Counted from the first letter of the stretch, positions 1-11,944 are shown. The stretch: DNA of 64,000 bases from Litoditis marina (GCA_964036275.1 OZ038439.1:8058669-8122668); one strand, 5' to 3'. Program-made: numbers and translations. Notes: a model not told the origin generated them from the letters alone.

Positions 1-858
1 GTAATTTAGGTCTGACTTCTCTGAAAGCAAGCCTGTACGATCAGTACTGGCGCCGTAGCAATCCCTCCAAAACTGGTGAGATGTCATGAGTGAAACCTCA
101 TGAGGTCTACTCACGAGGTTCACGAGGAACTGACGAGTTCCTCGTCAGATCACCAGTTTTTCGATCAATACTCACTTTTTTCCACTAAATTTCAGAGTGA
201 GAGCGAACTGTATTTACCAAATGTCGCCTATCGAACAAAACTAAATATTTAGGGCCAAGATTTTCGAACATCTTACACATACTAACACAAACACACGTGT
301 ATAAATAATCTCTGTGAGAGAAATGAGGATGCTATAATTTAAGAGGAAAATCCGATTTGACGCATTTATTCACATTTCTCACGGAGGCAACGTATTCATG
401 GATAATTACGATTCAAGTTTTAAATTGGAGAAACGCATATAAAAAATTCATATTGAAACATATCAGTATGAATAATTTGTATAGAAATTTTCCATTTTGA
501 AAAATTGTCATGGAAATGTGAATACTTTCAATAAACTTATGTTTAGATTTGAAGGATGATAAAGTGTTGCTTTCTCTCTGCTTCTGTGTACAATGAACGT
601 CTTTGAAGGTGACCTTTGAGAGGCCTGAGGTTCAGCTGAAATGGATCAAAAAACACCTAATTAAATACATAGTCAGTATAACAACATGACTAATACAACT
701 TTTACACAGTAAGTTTTATATGGTTAGTGAGACAGTAAACAAAACAGATTCAATGAAACGAACCATAACAGTACGTCTTCATATAAGAACCACTTAAATG
801 GTTAGTAGCTTCTCTTTTGAGTCTGGGCTTCCAAATGGGGATAAAAAATCAAAACAAT
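1..858. other. Intergenic, no gene seen
   Basis: AT-rich spacer with no credible coding exon. Around 85-155 there is a cluster of short direct and inverted copies of CTCATGAG, CTCACGAGG and GACGAGTTCCTCGTC that can form small hairpins. Similar CTCATGAG-rich sequence recurs at 18265-18415. Nothing else is recognised. Confidence 0.5.
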
Positions 859-940
859 TGATCAGAGTGGGATTCGAACCCACGCCTCCGAAGAGACTGG
901 TGCCTTAAACCAGCGCCTTAGACCGCTCGGCCATCTGACC
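859..940 (-). tRNA. tRNA-Leu (anticodon UAA)
   Basis: Decodes UUA leucine codons. On the minus strand the 82-nt sequence folds as a class II tRNA. The 5' GGTCAGA pairs with TCTGATC (one G-U pair), the D-arm carries GGCCGAGCGGTC, the anticodon stem encloses TTTAAGG with anticodon TAA, and a leucine-type long variable arm (CACCAGTCTCTTCGGAGGC region) is present. The T-arm and B box read GGTTCGAATCC. The discriminator base is A, as in leucine tRNAs. Nothing looks degenerate, so it should be functional. Confidence 0.95.
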
Positions 941-1169
941 ACATTTCTGGCCGGCAACAATTCTGTGGTACACTGAGGGCTCGCCGACCCTGTCAAAGAT
1001 CAGACTAGATAATCCATTGCTATACTGGGGGTTAATTGGTGTTTTCTTCTCCAAATCAAATAATTATTAACAAAACACCGTAACTTACAGTCATGATATT
1101 TACAGCCTGATATGCTCGATAAACAGAACTTTACGCGGAATCTACAATTGGCGAACGACAATTTATTAG

Positions 1170-1488
1170 TATAAAAAACGAGTGTAAAGAAAGTAAAGAT
1201 TAGTTTTGGATAAATATGTACAAGAAATATAAAAGAAGTCCAATAAAAATATTTTGAGGAAAACTCTAATCTCGCTCGGTTTAGAATTTCAAAAAAAGGA
1301 TACCGAGTTTTTGGTTGTCGGAAGAAAACTTCTGACTGCGACTCACAATAATCTAGCTTATACTCCGTTGTTTTCAAGAGAAGCGAGATTAGCATTTTCC
1401 TCAAAATATTTTTATTGGACTTCTTTTATATTTCTTGTACATATTTATCCAAAACTAATCTTTACTTTCTTTACACTCGTTTTTTATA
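1170..1488. repeat. Foldback element with ~107-bp inverted arms
   Basis: Positions 1170-1276 are the near-perfect reverse complement of 1382-1488, with a loop of about 105 bp. The only clear difference is near the inner end of the arms. Frames of 134 and 80 codons cross it on both strands and share a peptide because of the palindrome; they are not treated as genes. It looks like a young MITE or foldback transposon copy. Confidence 0.85.
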
Positions 1489-1668
1489 CTTATTGAACTC
1501 TTTTTCTATGGTTACGAAGTAACGGTCATTTTTGATAAAAAATAATATTTTTGAACAATAAGCTAAACAAGGAAAGTTATGTTTTTCTATTGGAGTTTTA
1601 AACCGTGCCGTAGTGCAGAACGTTTGGTGTAGTTGTAACCTCGTTCAAGTGATAGCAAATTCTCCACT

Positions 1669-1746
1669 CTAGACTCCAGGCAGGAATCGAACCTTCGTTC
1701 GCCGTGCGTGAATAGAGCGTTTATCCAATCCGCCAATGAGACATGT
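1669..1746 (-). pseudogene. tRNA-derived sequence (probable tRNA pseudogene)
   Basis: On the minus strand an A-box-like block (TGGCGGATTGGATAAACGC) is followed at the right distance by a B box (GGTTCGATTCC). The acceptor stem does not close properly and no confident anticodon can be set, so this is probably a decayed tRNA or a tRNA-derived repeat. Confidence 0.4.
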
Positions 1747-3000
1747 GAATAGGAGTGAAAACCAAGCTGTACCCGCCTGTCATGAGTTCGTCATTGGAAA
1801 ACGTCTTCCTACTACACGTTAAACTGTTCTTTCATTTTTATTTTCACGAAACCGGTATATCCATGATTTTTTGCGAGACCATTTTTGGCTCTCTCACACG
1901 TAATATTCAAATTTCAGACATATCTGAAAAATACGTATACCTCAACTTTTTTAGAGCTTTTCAAAAATGTAAGTATTTTTTGAATAAGTTAATTTTGTGC
2001 GAAACTATGCCGAGATTTGAGGAGGCGGACACTTTTGTCGCCGGCGCCGCAGCCGCCGCCGCCGCCGCCGCCCCGCACGGAAGCCATTTTTGCGAGACGT
2101 TGGGCCCTCTAACTCCTCTGAATAAATTCTACTTGGAACGTGAACTTAGTATCTTGTAGACGTGTTGCCCTTCAGTGATTCATGCAAAAATCTAAGAAAA
2201 TGGTCGACGTACTTTGAAGAAAATTGTAATAATCTGTTTTGTATTGTCTGCAGACCTTTGAACAAAAACTAATCTGCGCAGCGCTCCGCGCTGCGCACGA
2301 TTGCCGTAAGACTATCGTGCCAGTACACAGTACTGTATTGGTCCGTGTCCAAAATTTTCTCATCCAAGTTTATATACATCAAAAAATAACGGTTAGCAAG
2401 GTTCTACGAAGGAGAGGCAGCAAGATCAAATCAGAAGAAGCTGCGACTACAAAGATCTGTGACATGTATGATGATCACCGCCTCGTAACGAAGCGACGTG
2501 AATAAATAAATATGAATAATATGAATATGAATAGCAAACTGAATACTTCAAAATGAACTTTTGGGACGATAGTCAAAGAGTAGACGTTTTGTTTCGTTGA
2601 TGAAGTCCTTCGACTTGCATGAGAGGCAAATTTTAAGATATTTTTTTGTTTGGCATTCAAGTGAATGACGAAAATTGTGTTAATCTAAGTATCTCAAAAC
2701 GTATAAACGGAATTCTCTGTGGTATCACAAATTTTCCATTTTAGAAATGTTTGGAAAACTTCACGACCGACTAGCTGTGGCCTACAACGAACTGTTTGAG
2801 TAAAACTGGTCTACGGTTAGTTGTTACTGTACATGTAAGAACTGATTAACCATTTTGTTCTATCGCAGTTGGCTTTTCATTGATCATAAGCACTTCAGTT
2901 AGGTGAAAGAAAAAAAATCAATGAAAATATTCACCTGTTACGCGTACCTAAACTACTGTTGCCTACAAATGGAATGTTCTTCTTCGTTTTTATGTCGGAA
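1747..3000. other. Intergenic with short GCC repeat, no gene supported
   Basis: A frame at 1755-2159 contains an alanine run produced by a GCC trinucleotide repeat at about 2042-2075. It has no splice context and no recognisable domain. A short GC-rich palindrome (GCGCAGCGCTCCGCGCTGCGC-like) lies near 2277-2298. No gene is called. Confidence 0.4.
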
Positions 3001-3712
3001 CTTTTTCAGTTGTCCTTGTGTCACTTACCCCATTTTCCGTCCCATACCCGATCACCCATCCCCTACCCCTACCATTTTGTCCCGCACCCCTTTTTCCTAC
3101 CCCTTTCCCTACCAGTGACCCATTCAGTGGCCCATTTCCCGTTTCCCTAGTGTGTTTTACCCCACATTCCATCCCATACCATCCATCACCTACCTCTTCC
3201 CATTGCGTACCCCGTTGTTCCCGAACCCTTCAAAGGGGGACAGCAAGGAATCCTAAGTTGCATACGGTTGACACGTGTTTGCCTGTTTTGGCGCGCGCCA
3301 CGTTATATTTAGGGACCCCGGGGTACCTAAACTAGCTTTCCTTTCTGCTCTCCTTTAACCTATCCCGTACACCTTGCCGTGACTCATTTAGTGCTACTCA
3401 TTTAGTTTTTTTCGTTATTCTTGTGTATTTTACCCCATTTTCTATCCCATACCCTACCCCTCCCTATTTTGTACCCTGTTGTTCCTGTGCCCTTTACCCT
3501 ATCCCCTACCCCTTTCCGTGGCCCATTTCCCGTTTCCCTTATGTATTTTACCCTATTTTTCATTCTTTACTCTACTATCGATCACCTAACCCTTCCCACT
3601 TCTTCCAGTTTTCTGGCCTCCATTCCTAACCGTAACCCAGTTTGTGTCCCACTTCCCGTTTTTCCCGTGCCATTTACCCCATTTTCCGTCCCACACTACT
3701 ACTAGCATACTG
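3000..3712. repeat. Degenerate C-rich minisatellite
   Basis: Imperfect repeats made of blocks such as TTTACCCCATTTTC, CCCATACC, CTACCCC, TGGCCCATTTCCCG and TTTCCCT recur over about 700 bp. Their order suggests an ancestral unit of roughly 110-120 bp. A separate MITE (3229-3358) is inserted within the array. Frames through this region are low-complexity artefacts. Confidence 0.75.
3229..3358. mobile_element. MITE family A, copy 1
   Basis: Terminal inverted repeats of the type AAAGGGGGACAGCAAGGAA and, inverted, TTCCTTTCTGCTCTCCTTTA flank a core containing GCGCGCCACGTTATATTTAG and a CCCCGGGG-centred palindrome. A second copy is at 16050-16240 and a fragment at 28402-28453. The ends carry TTAA-like sequence. 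There is no coding capacity, so it is a non-autonomous DNA element. Confidence 0.7.
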
Positions 3713-4392
3713 TAACGTTATGTTTCTGGTGTGTTCTATTTTCACAGAGTCATGTTCACAGTATTCCATTCTGTGAGAAAACGTACAATCGCTCTCCATT
3801 TCCACCTAACACTGTTGTACTTTGGGTTTTTAACCAATGTTCTATTTGTACGATATTCCCAATCTGTTCATTCATTCAGGCAGTACCCAGTCAGCAATAC
3901 ATCCCGACATCTCGAACCTAGGTATCTTTGAAACACGAATAAGAGTTATGTCTCATGTTTGCTTACTATATTGGCCCGGTATACAATATATATATAAAGC
4001 TCTTTTGTTTCGAGCAGACCTCTGAAAAACCGCTGCAACTTAAAATACCGGACTCGCCAATTTTGCAGCTTAAAATACCGGGGTCAGCCAGATCTCGCCT
4101 GTGCTGTTTGAAATTCATAAGGAGAAGCAGGTTAAATCTACACCAGTATTAAAGCCTGCATCTTTTTCGGTGTTTCAAGCTGTCAGCATTTTCAGACCTG
4201 TATTTTTTTTGTTGCCTCAACCACCTGTCTTTGTACTTCAGGTTTAAAAAAAGAGAGATTACACTTTTTTGTTCCATTCCCCTTGTTGTCACATTAGTAT
4301 TTGATATCCTAACCTGTTAACTCAATTTTCTGATATTGTAATCTAGTTGGTAAATAAAACCTACAAAAATATACCAAACCAAACAGAAGGTT

Positions 4393-4465
4393 TGCTTTCG
4401 GGTGGGCTCGAACTACCAACCTTTTGGTTAACAGCCGAACGCGCTACCTATTGCGCCACGGAATA
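4393..4465 (-). pseudogene. tRNA-Asn (GUU) pseudogene
   Basis: The minus strand keeps the body of a tRNA-Asn: GTGGCGCAA at the start, GTTCGGCTGTTAACC around anticodon GTT, and T-arm GTTCGAGCCCACCC. The acceptor stem is broken: TATTCCG and CGAAAGC form only about four of seven pairs, and the D-arm has lost a base. It is probably not charged or processed. It could be the tRNA-derived part of a dispersed repeat. Confidence 0.75.
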
Positions 4466-5133
4466 GAAGGGTTAGTTTTTGATTCGACATCGTGCCAGTA
4501 GAGCGCCAACCAAAATGTCGCGCGCGTGCAATTAGCAATTCAGAAGTGACAAACAGTCAGAAATTGAAATAATGCTTTTTTGCTCCACTAACTAAATGAA
4601 TACTGATGGTTTGAAAAACATCAAATATTCCTAAATTCGACTTTCGTATTCCTAGAAAAAAAAATCAATAAACTGTGTAATAATACTGGTTATCTAGCTG
4701 ATACTATCTACATTGTTCTACATTGTAGTCTGATCTCCTCTGTCTCGCGACATTGAACTTGACTGAAACTTGAAACTGAACTTTTATTGAATAGAAAACA
4801 AAATATACGTGTATAGTGAACTTTGGAACATGGAAAAATTACCAGAGAGAACGAAACTTCGCTCTCAAAGAACAAGACGAGCCAGATTAAAATTCAGTTT
4901 AGACGGATATTGCATGCCACTCCTGGATTTTTCCATTCTTGATGCATTCGATGCAAAATGGAAAAATGGTTGAAATATCAGACAATGGTGGTCCCCTATC
5001 TTTTTCTATATTTTCTATCTTTTCTCGGAATCTATCTTTTTATCTTTTTTCTGTGTCCCTGTTCTGGCGTCCTTACTTCTTGTAACTGGCGTTTGTAATT
5101 CGAATAAGTGAACAACAAGACATACTGACAAAC

Positions 5134-5139
5134 TTTATT
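5134..5139 (-). terminator. Poly(A) signal of the SSQ-like gene
   Basis: AATAAA on the minus strand, 15 nt after the TAA stop of the SSQ-like gene. The close spacing fits a very short 3' UTR, as is usual for small, strongly expressed nematode genes. Confidence 0.75.
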
Positions 5140-5153
5140 TAGTTGACAAGTAG

Positions 5154-7982
5154 TTACTTGGGGGAGAAGTAGCAAGAAGTGGCTCCAGCTCCGGCGCCTC
5201 CAGAGGGAGCTCCGAAGTACATGGACTGGTTCGCGGGGGGCTTGGGGCCACCGCCGCTGCTGGCACCGCCACCGCTGGGACCTCCACCAACTCCGAAGTA
5301 GGCAGACTGAGCACCGGCACCGCCACCTCCACCAACACCGAAGTAAGCCGACTGAGCTGCACCACCACCGCCGCCACCACCGCTGGGGGCGGGAGGAGGA
5401 GCAGCAGCTGAGGCACCTGAAAACAGAATGGGTTAGATTTCGAATTACTTCCTGGGTATCTAGGTTTCTAGGTTTAGGCTTCCTAGGTGAAAGTTTAGAT
5501 GAAAGGAGTTTGGATGAACGGAGTTTAGATGAGATGATGATGAAACAACATAGTAAAAGTAGGCAAAGTAAATAATGAAAAGTAGGCAAAAGAAGGCAAA
5601 ATTATGAAGAGCTAGAAAATGTGAATGTGAAAGAAAAAAGGAAAATGTGAGCTACGGAAACAAACCTCCAACGGGAGCACCTCCAACAGCAGTCATAGTG
5701 GAAGATCCACCAACGGGAGCACCACCGACAGCGGTCATAGTAGAGGCTAAAAGAGGTAGAGGTAAAAATTGAAGTTATTTACAAGAATGAATGAATGATC
5801 CGAAGAATGAAAAGTTGAGAAGCGAAGAATGAAAAGTTGAAAAGAACTGAGATACTAGGCCAAAAAGAACCAAAACAGTCCTCTTACCTCCTCTGGGAGC
5901 ACCACCAACAGCGGTCATGGTAGAGGAACCACCCATTGGGGCACCTCCGACAGCGGTCATAGTAGAAGATCCTCCAACGGGAGCACCACCGACGGCGGTC
6001 ATGGTTGAGCTTCCGCCCATGGGAGCACCACCAACGGCAGTCATCGTAGAAGAACCACCAATTGGGGCACCTCCGACAGCGGTCATGGTAGAGGCTGGAA
6101 ATGTTATTAGTTATGGAGAGACACGGTTATCAAAGGATGAGATCGATTCGACTGGTTCAAAGTTTAAAAGACCGAAAGAGAAGGGAAAGAAAGAATGGAA
6201 CCAAGATTGTCCACGAATGAACAGAAGGGAAGTGTTACCTCCATGGGGGGCACCACCGACAGCGGTCATGGTAGAAGCTAGAAAAGAGAAGTAGATGAAA
6301 CAAGGTAGAAAAGAAAGAACAAGAAAAGAAAAGTGTTCGAGACAGTGGAAAGGGTTGTTCGTGACAGAAATGATTGTCCGATAATTTGAAAAAGGGGCAA
6401 AAAGTGTGAGATTCAAAAATGGATTTGGAATTTTGATGAATTTTTGAATTTGGATGTGGTGAATGTGAAACTGGGAATGAAAGAAAGGGATCAAGTGTTA
6501 CCTCCTCTGGGGGCACCACCAACAGCGGTCATAGTGGAAGCTAGAAAGGAGAGGGAATGAAACAAGATATAGAAAAGACATGCGAGATAGAAGATAAGAA
6601 AGTCGCAAATTGAAGATAGAGAATTGAAGGCATAGTTGAGAAATGCTGAATTGAATAAGAAACTGTGCTGTCATCAAACTACATTGAATAGTTAAACTCA
6701 CAAGCTCTGGGAGCACCACCAACAGCAGTCATGGTAGAAGATCCACCCATCGGGGCACCTCCGACAGCAGTCATGGTGGAGCTACCGCCCATGGGAGCAC
6801 CACCAACTGCGGTCATGGTAGAAGAACCACCCATTGGGGCTCCACCCACAGCGGTCATGGTAGAGGATCCGCCCATTGGGGCTCCACCCACAGCAGTCAT
6901 GGTGGAGGAACCACCCATTGGGGCACCACCAACGGCGGTCATGGTAGAGCTACCTCCGACGGGAGCGCCACCGACGGCGGTCATGGTAGAGGCTGAAATC
7001 AAGACATGGTATCACATTGTAGCAAGAAAAAGTATCATACACTACAAATAACTATGTTATTTTATGATGAAATATAGAATATGATGATGAAATATGATGA
7101 CGATGATAATTATAATGATAATGATGAAATATGATTTGGATACGGAGAATGTGAAATTGAGAATGGAAGAAAGAGATTAAGTGTTACCTCCTCTGGGGGC
7201 ACCACCGACAGCGGTCATGGTGGAAGCTAGAAAGGAGAAAGAATGAACAGGAAGACATGCGAGAAAAGATATAAGAGTTGCAAATTGAAGATAAAGCATA
7301 GTTGAAAAATGCTGAATTGAAGAAGGAACATCGAACTGCAGAAAATAAGCAAACTCACAAGCTCTGGGAGCACCACCGACAGCGGTCATAGTAGAAGATC
7401 CACCAGCGGGAACGGGAGCAGCTGGGGGAGGACCAGCTGAAAACAAAAGAATCGAAGTTTGAACAGAACAGCGAATCAGTTATTGAACTGAATGAGGTCT
7501 GAAAACTGAACGGAACCTTTGTTATAGAGTTAGCATGAATGCCAAATTAGATGATTGAATGAAAAAAGCGCATGAGAGATATGGGGTAGCATATGCTTCA
7601 ATGTCCTACATTGGCAATGATGGCACCTATTGTTGAGAATATCAGTACAGAAACCAAAGTAAGCTACTGAGCTAGAGAGTGAAATTCAAGATTCATACTT
7701 GATAAAACTAACAAACTGAATGAATCTGGAAACTAAAACTATCTGAAAAGAAAACTCACAAGCTCCAACGGCAGCAGGAGTTCCACCACCGACACCGAAG
7801 TAGCATGAAGTAGCTGCGCCGCCACCGCCGCTGGGGGCTCCGAAGTAGACAGATTGGTTGGCAGGGGGCTTGGGGGCACTGCTGCCACCACCACCGCCAG
7901 CGGGACCGCCACCAACACCGAAGTAGGCCGACTGGGCACCAGCGCCGCTTCCACCAGGAGCTCCGAAGTAGACTGAAGACAT
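5154..7982 (-). CDS. Gly/Ala-rich SSQ-like sperm-specific protein, nine exons
   Basis: Exons (minus strand): 7982-7760, 7436-7359, 7226-7188, 6992-6702, 6540-6502, 6277-6239, 6094-5888, 5746-5666, 5416-5154. They total 1260 nt and 419 residues, and every intron is phase 1. The protein has three parts. The N-terminus is MSSVYFGAP with QSAYFGVGGG repeats. The middle carries about 18 copies of SSTMTAVGGAP(M/V/I/R)GG. The C-terminus repeats QSAYFGVGGG and ends CYFSPK. There is no signal peptide or membrane segment. The YFGVGGG repeats resemble the nematode SSQ (sperm-specific class Q) proteins as I remember them; function is unknown. Four internal exons carry essentially a single repeat unit (three of 39 nt, one of 78 nt), so the array grew by exon as well as in-exon duplication. 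A TATAAAA box precedes the start, and AATAAA lies 15 nt after the stop. The splice model is strong; the family name is less certain. Confidence 0.85.
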
Positions 7983-8020
7983 GATTTGTCTGTTATGAGG
8001 AATGGAGCTCGGCGCCGCGC

Positions 8021-8027
8021 TTTTATA
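8021..8027 (-). promoter_or_regulatory. TATA box of the SSQ-like gene
   Basis: TATAAAA on the minus strand ends 38 nt before the start codon at 7982, within a GC-rich context (CCGG upstream, GCGCGGCGCC downstream). The spacing implies transcription starting about 10-15 nt before the ATG and a very short leader. Confidence 0.65.
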
Positions 8028-9409
8028 CCGGCTCTCTAACACGTCGCGTTTCCCGCACTCGCGCAGACCAGTTTCCAGGAAAAAGCTGCCAACGTGTTTC
8101 GAACTCGTTGGAAACTGGGCAGAAACTGAGACGATTCACGTATTTCCAACTTTTTTCCATTCTCAAATCCGGTTTCCACCAAGAGGGTCTAGTCTCGCAA
8201 TCACAGTTTTCAAGAGGGTTTTCAATTGAAAAAGCTATTTTGCTTGACTTTTTTCTTCCACATTCTATACTTTTTACATAAATAAGTTGTTATAAGTATT
8301 TTTTTTATTTAGAATAGACAAAACAAAATTATCAGAAGGCCGTAATTTACCTCTATTCTGAATAATGTGAACGTTTTTCTAATAAAGTATGTTTAGCTAA
8401 TGAAAAATAACCTAGAAATAATACTGAATAATTAAGTAGTATTTTTCACCAAATTGTAACTCACACCGTAGAATTTTGCAACTTAATTTATATTTTTAAC
8501 ATTTAAAACCTGTTTTAATTTTTAGATATTTGGTTTTCCCCTTTCTATCACTAGCAACTAGCAAATATAATCTTCCTGAATAAAATTATTTCTTCATTAG
8601 TAAAGGAATATGTGTGTGGTATAGGCAATTTTTCGTAGCAAAATAGTGTACCATTCCTCAGTGCCCCTATATATTGAACCCTCGCTCGTATTTCTTTTGC
8701 TGTAGCAGAAAAAAAACGTTGAGTAACTGTCTATATAGATTGTGATTTTTTTTCGCGAACGAGCGGCATAGCCATTGATGAATTCAGATCCAAAATTACA
8801 TGTCTCACAGAAAGTGTCTCAATCTTTATTTTATATTTAGAGTACTGCACTCAACAAAGTTATCAAAAACCCCTAGGTTATCTATGGTGGTAATTTGATT
8901 TGCATTCGAAAGATTCGTCAACAAATGCTACTTTGATCAAACTACAAAACGCAGTAGAACAGCACAAATTGTGCCGTTACAGTCTATTATTCCTACAAAA
9001 TGCGTATCATTTTTTAACCCAGCTTGAAAACTCATACATAATTTGGTTAGAATCTTCATCTTCTCTTTTTTAGATTTTCAAAAGATTCAATTTCTCACCA
9101 TTCTTGAAAACATGGATGAACGGGTGAAGCTTCGTTTCCCCCGTTCACCAAGAAGACTGAACAGGAAAACCTGTTTGGAATACGTGCCGTTTTCAAGAAG
9201 AAGTTTGCACTCTCCACAGAAATCTTCCCTGGAAAAACTTCTCTCTGGAACTTTTCTAAAACAAATCTCAAGGTTCCTAAATCTAATGGGTCTTTCGGGG
9301 AAATGTTGGTCTGATCTGCAATTGTATCGGGTTTCATCCATAATTATCACAATTTCTGATGTGTGAGTTGAACAGATCAAACTACAATTAAGATGAGCAG
9401 CCCCAGACA

Positions 9410-9775
9410 AATGATACCTTGGGAAAATTTTACTTTCGCCCCCCACCGTACAATCGCACCCCCCGTGATAGTTTGGCCCCCCACCCGCACTAGTTTCAAC
9501 AGAAAATGGTGGGGGGGTAAAAGGTAAATGTATGGTAGAGTGGGGGGCTGAAGTTAAATGTCGACATTGTACAATCACCCCCCACTAACGTAAATTGGGG
9601 GGTGAAAGTAACATGCCTGGCAATCTTTAACAATCGCCCCCCACCCTTGTAATTCTTAGATGAAACGGAGCCTTGTTACTTTCACCCACCATGGTGGGGG
9701 GTGAAAGTAACACAGGACCTATTTCGGTTGAAACGAAAAAAGTGGGGGGCGAAAGTAAAATAGTCCCGGTACCTT
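9410..9775. repeat. C/G-run repeat cluster (TTACTTTCNCCCCCCAC type)
   Basis: At least eight short blocks combine a run of six or more C or G with TTACTTTC or GTACAATC, in both orientations. The right 120 bp (9655-9775) are the inverse of 10540-10660. A third cluster with the GTACAATC variant is in a slo-1 intron at 34770-35090. Confidence 0.75.
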
Positions 9776-10539
9776 GAATGAAAACAAATGGTTCGGTTGG
9801 TGGAAATAGAAATCTTGATAATGTACTGTGGAAAATACGGAGGAAGATTACATAGTTTAACATGGATTTTAACATCGGGTATTTCTTCCATCCAATAACT
9901 AGCGAGCACCTCATACAATAAATCCTTTGGTTTCATTTGCATTTTACTTGCGATAGTCAGAAAACGTGAAATTCGACGATAGGGATAAATATGCAAATCA
10001 CTATAGCTCATTGTCCGCCTTTCAGTAAAAAGAAAGCATAACTGTTCTATTTTTTAATATTAAAAAGTTATTGGACAGTTTCCCCTGAACCATTATGTGC
10101 TGGACGTTGCAATACGGGTACTAGAACAAACTTTCCATGAAACTTATTCTATTTTGGATTCTACACTATGGAAAAACGATTCCGCATTATATTGCAAAGT
10201 GTTGAATCGCGAATAAATATGTTCTATTCTATTCTATTCTAACATTTGTTGAACCAGTTAATCCAGAATGAAATGTTTGCAACTTTTTCATTATTCTCTT
10301 CATTGCTCCAAATAACTGAAGAATTAGTAGTTTTTGTTGTAGCAATGCAACTTGCTTCCCAGTCGCAGTTGTTATTTGGTGTGCTCATGGATGACCATGG
10401 AAGGAATGAAAACAGTTTACTGGTTAACAGTTGTGGGATACCCGAAAGGACACCTGGAGAAACGAGTTGATCAGAAACAGGTTTCATATCGTTCAACAGA
10501 GATGTTTACTGGTAGCGCCTACAGCAACATCTCGTTAGG

Positions 10540-10660
10540 GGACTATTTTACTTTCGCCCCCCCCCCCACTTTGTTCGTTTTAGCCGAAATAAGTCCTGTG
10601 TTACTTTCACCCCCCCCCCCCACCATGGGGTGAAAGTAACATGGCCCCGTTTAAACTAAG
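10540..10660. repeat. Inverted partner of the C/G-run repeat at 9655-9775
   Basis: Reads GGGACTATTTTACTTTCGCC followed by a C run, then GTCCTGTGTTACTTTCACC and a longer C run. It matches the reverse complement of 9655-9775 over its whole length, with C runs longer by several bases. The two arms enclose about 765 bp, so they may be the ends of one element. Confidence 0.75.
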
Positions 10661-10894
10661 AATCGCAAAGGTGGCTGCCAGCATTCATTTCTTCTGGAGT
10701 CAACTGTAACTCGAGATGCTGAGAGAACAGAGATAGGTTGGGGTCAACGAAACTCTGCCCGAAAAATATACAGCAAGGAAGAACTTTATGACAGTTCAAT
10801 TAATCAAACTCTTCTAAAGAGATCTGTTCACCTCTCTTAGAAATGTGTGAATAGTTTTTAAGTTGGAGAATCTAAATATTCAATTTCTGTGTCG

Positions 10895-11138
10895 TTTAAA
10901 GATTGACGATGATGTGCTCCGATCTCAACGCTTCAGTCCTTTAAACAGCAATACAGTTTTCAGTTGCCGTTTGAAGGACTGACGCGCCGAATTGGAGCAC
11001 ATAATCGTCCTACTTTAAAGAAGGACGATTATGTGGACCAATCTCGTGTCAACGGTCCTTTAAACTGCAATTGAAAAATGTATTGCAGTTTAAAGGACTG
11101 AACCGTTGCGATTGGACCACATAATCGTCCTACTTTAA
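10895..11138. mobile_element. MITE family B, two tandem copies
   Basis: Two palindromic units of about 125 bp (10895-11019 and 11014-11138) share a TTTAAA junction. Each has termini AAGGACGATTATGTGGNCCAA and an inner AGTCCTTTAAACTGCAAT block, both repeated in inverse on the other side. Other copies are at 17681-17801, 44421-44545 and 55183-55305. No coding capacity is seen. Confidence 0.8.
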
Positions 11139-11159
11139 GCGATAGAAAGAGTTCAAAAA

Positions 11160-11510
11160 CTACTGAAAACCTCTCTTTCTCTTTTCCACTTCTCTTTTCC
11201 TCTCTCTCCTTTTCTCCCTTTATCTCTCTCTCTTTCTATCTGTCTCTTCTTTTCTCTCTCTTTCTCACTTTATCCTGTTCTCTCACCCTTTTAGTCTTTT
11301 CCTTCTCTTCACCCCCCCCCCTCTCTCTCTGCAATCCCCCTTCCTCTATCCCCCTCCCTTCGCTCTCTATCTCATGTTATCCCTTTTTTTTTCTCTCTCC
11401 GTCCCCCTCTGCTCTCCCTCCCTATCCCTTCTCCCCCTCTCTCTCTCTCTTTCCCTATCCCCTCCCCCCTCTCTATTCCCCTCTCTATCCTGTGTTCCAA
11501 TATTCTTCCA
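11160..11510. repeat. Pyrimidine (CT/CCT)-rich low-complexity tract
   Basis: About 350 bp almost wholly of C and T on the plus strand, mainly CTCT, TCTTTC and CCCT runs, with a C run near 11311-11320. Confidence 0.9.
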
Positions 11511-11607
11511 GTTGATAATAGGTTGACGAGCAAACGTGGGTCGCGGACCAAAACGAATTATGGTAGCTGAAACTGAAAATTACTTCTCTTGCAAGCGGGA
11601 CACTTTA

Positions 11608-11830
11608 GGAGAGAGAGAGGGAGGGAGAGTGAGGCAAAGAGACAGAGAAAGAGAGAGAGAGGGTGGGAGAGAGAATGAGAGGGAGAGAGAGAGAGGGAGA
11701 GAGAGAAGGAGGGTGGGAGAGAGAGAGAGGGAAGAGAGATGAAGAGATTGAGAGAAGATGAGGGAGAGACGTAGAAACAGAGAAGATAGGAGGAGAGGAG
11801 AAGATAGAAGAAAGGGAGAGAGAAACAATG
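11608..11830. repeat. Purine (GA)-rich low-complexity tract
   Basis: About 220 bp of GAGA, GGGA and GAAA runs on the plus strand, facing the pyrimidine tracts at 11160-11510 and 11945-12181. Long frames on both strands here are artefacts of low complexity. The opposed tracts could pair with each other. Confidence 0.9.
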
Positions 11831-11944
11831 AAAGAAAGTGACGTATAGACTGAAAGGACTGTATTGTGTATTAGAACGGAAAAGTTCAACTGAATGACAG
11901 CAAATATGATGGAAAATTGGAAAAGAAAGAAAAAGGTTTAGAGA

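Noticed and set aside
3018..3705. Frames of 60-105 codons rich in Pro, Phe and Tyr
   Set aside because: Products of a C-rich minisatellite; similar frames occur in all registers.
6235..6722. Minus-strand frames of 74-127 codons inside the SSQ-like gene
   Set aside because: They are read-throughs of real 39-nt exons into introns; the phase-1 splice model explains the same DNA better.
5917..7051. Plus-strand frames with MVEEPPIGAPPTAV repeats
   Set aside because: Antisense shadows of the STMTAVGGAP array; no splice sites fit on the plus strand.
9043..9578. Frames of 80-163 codons on both strands upstream of the C/G-run repeats
   Set aside because: No splice context, no recognisable domain, and partly built from repeat sequence.
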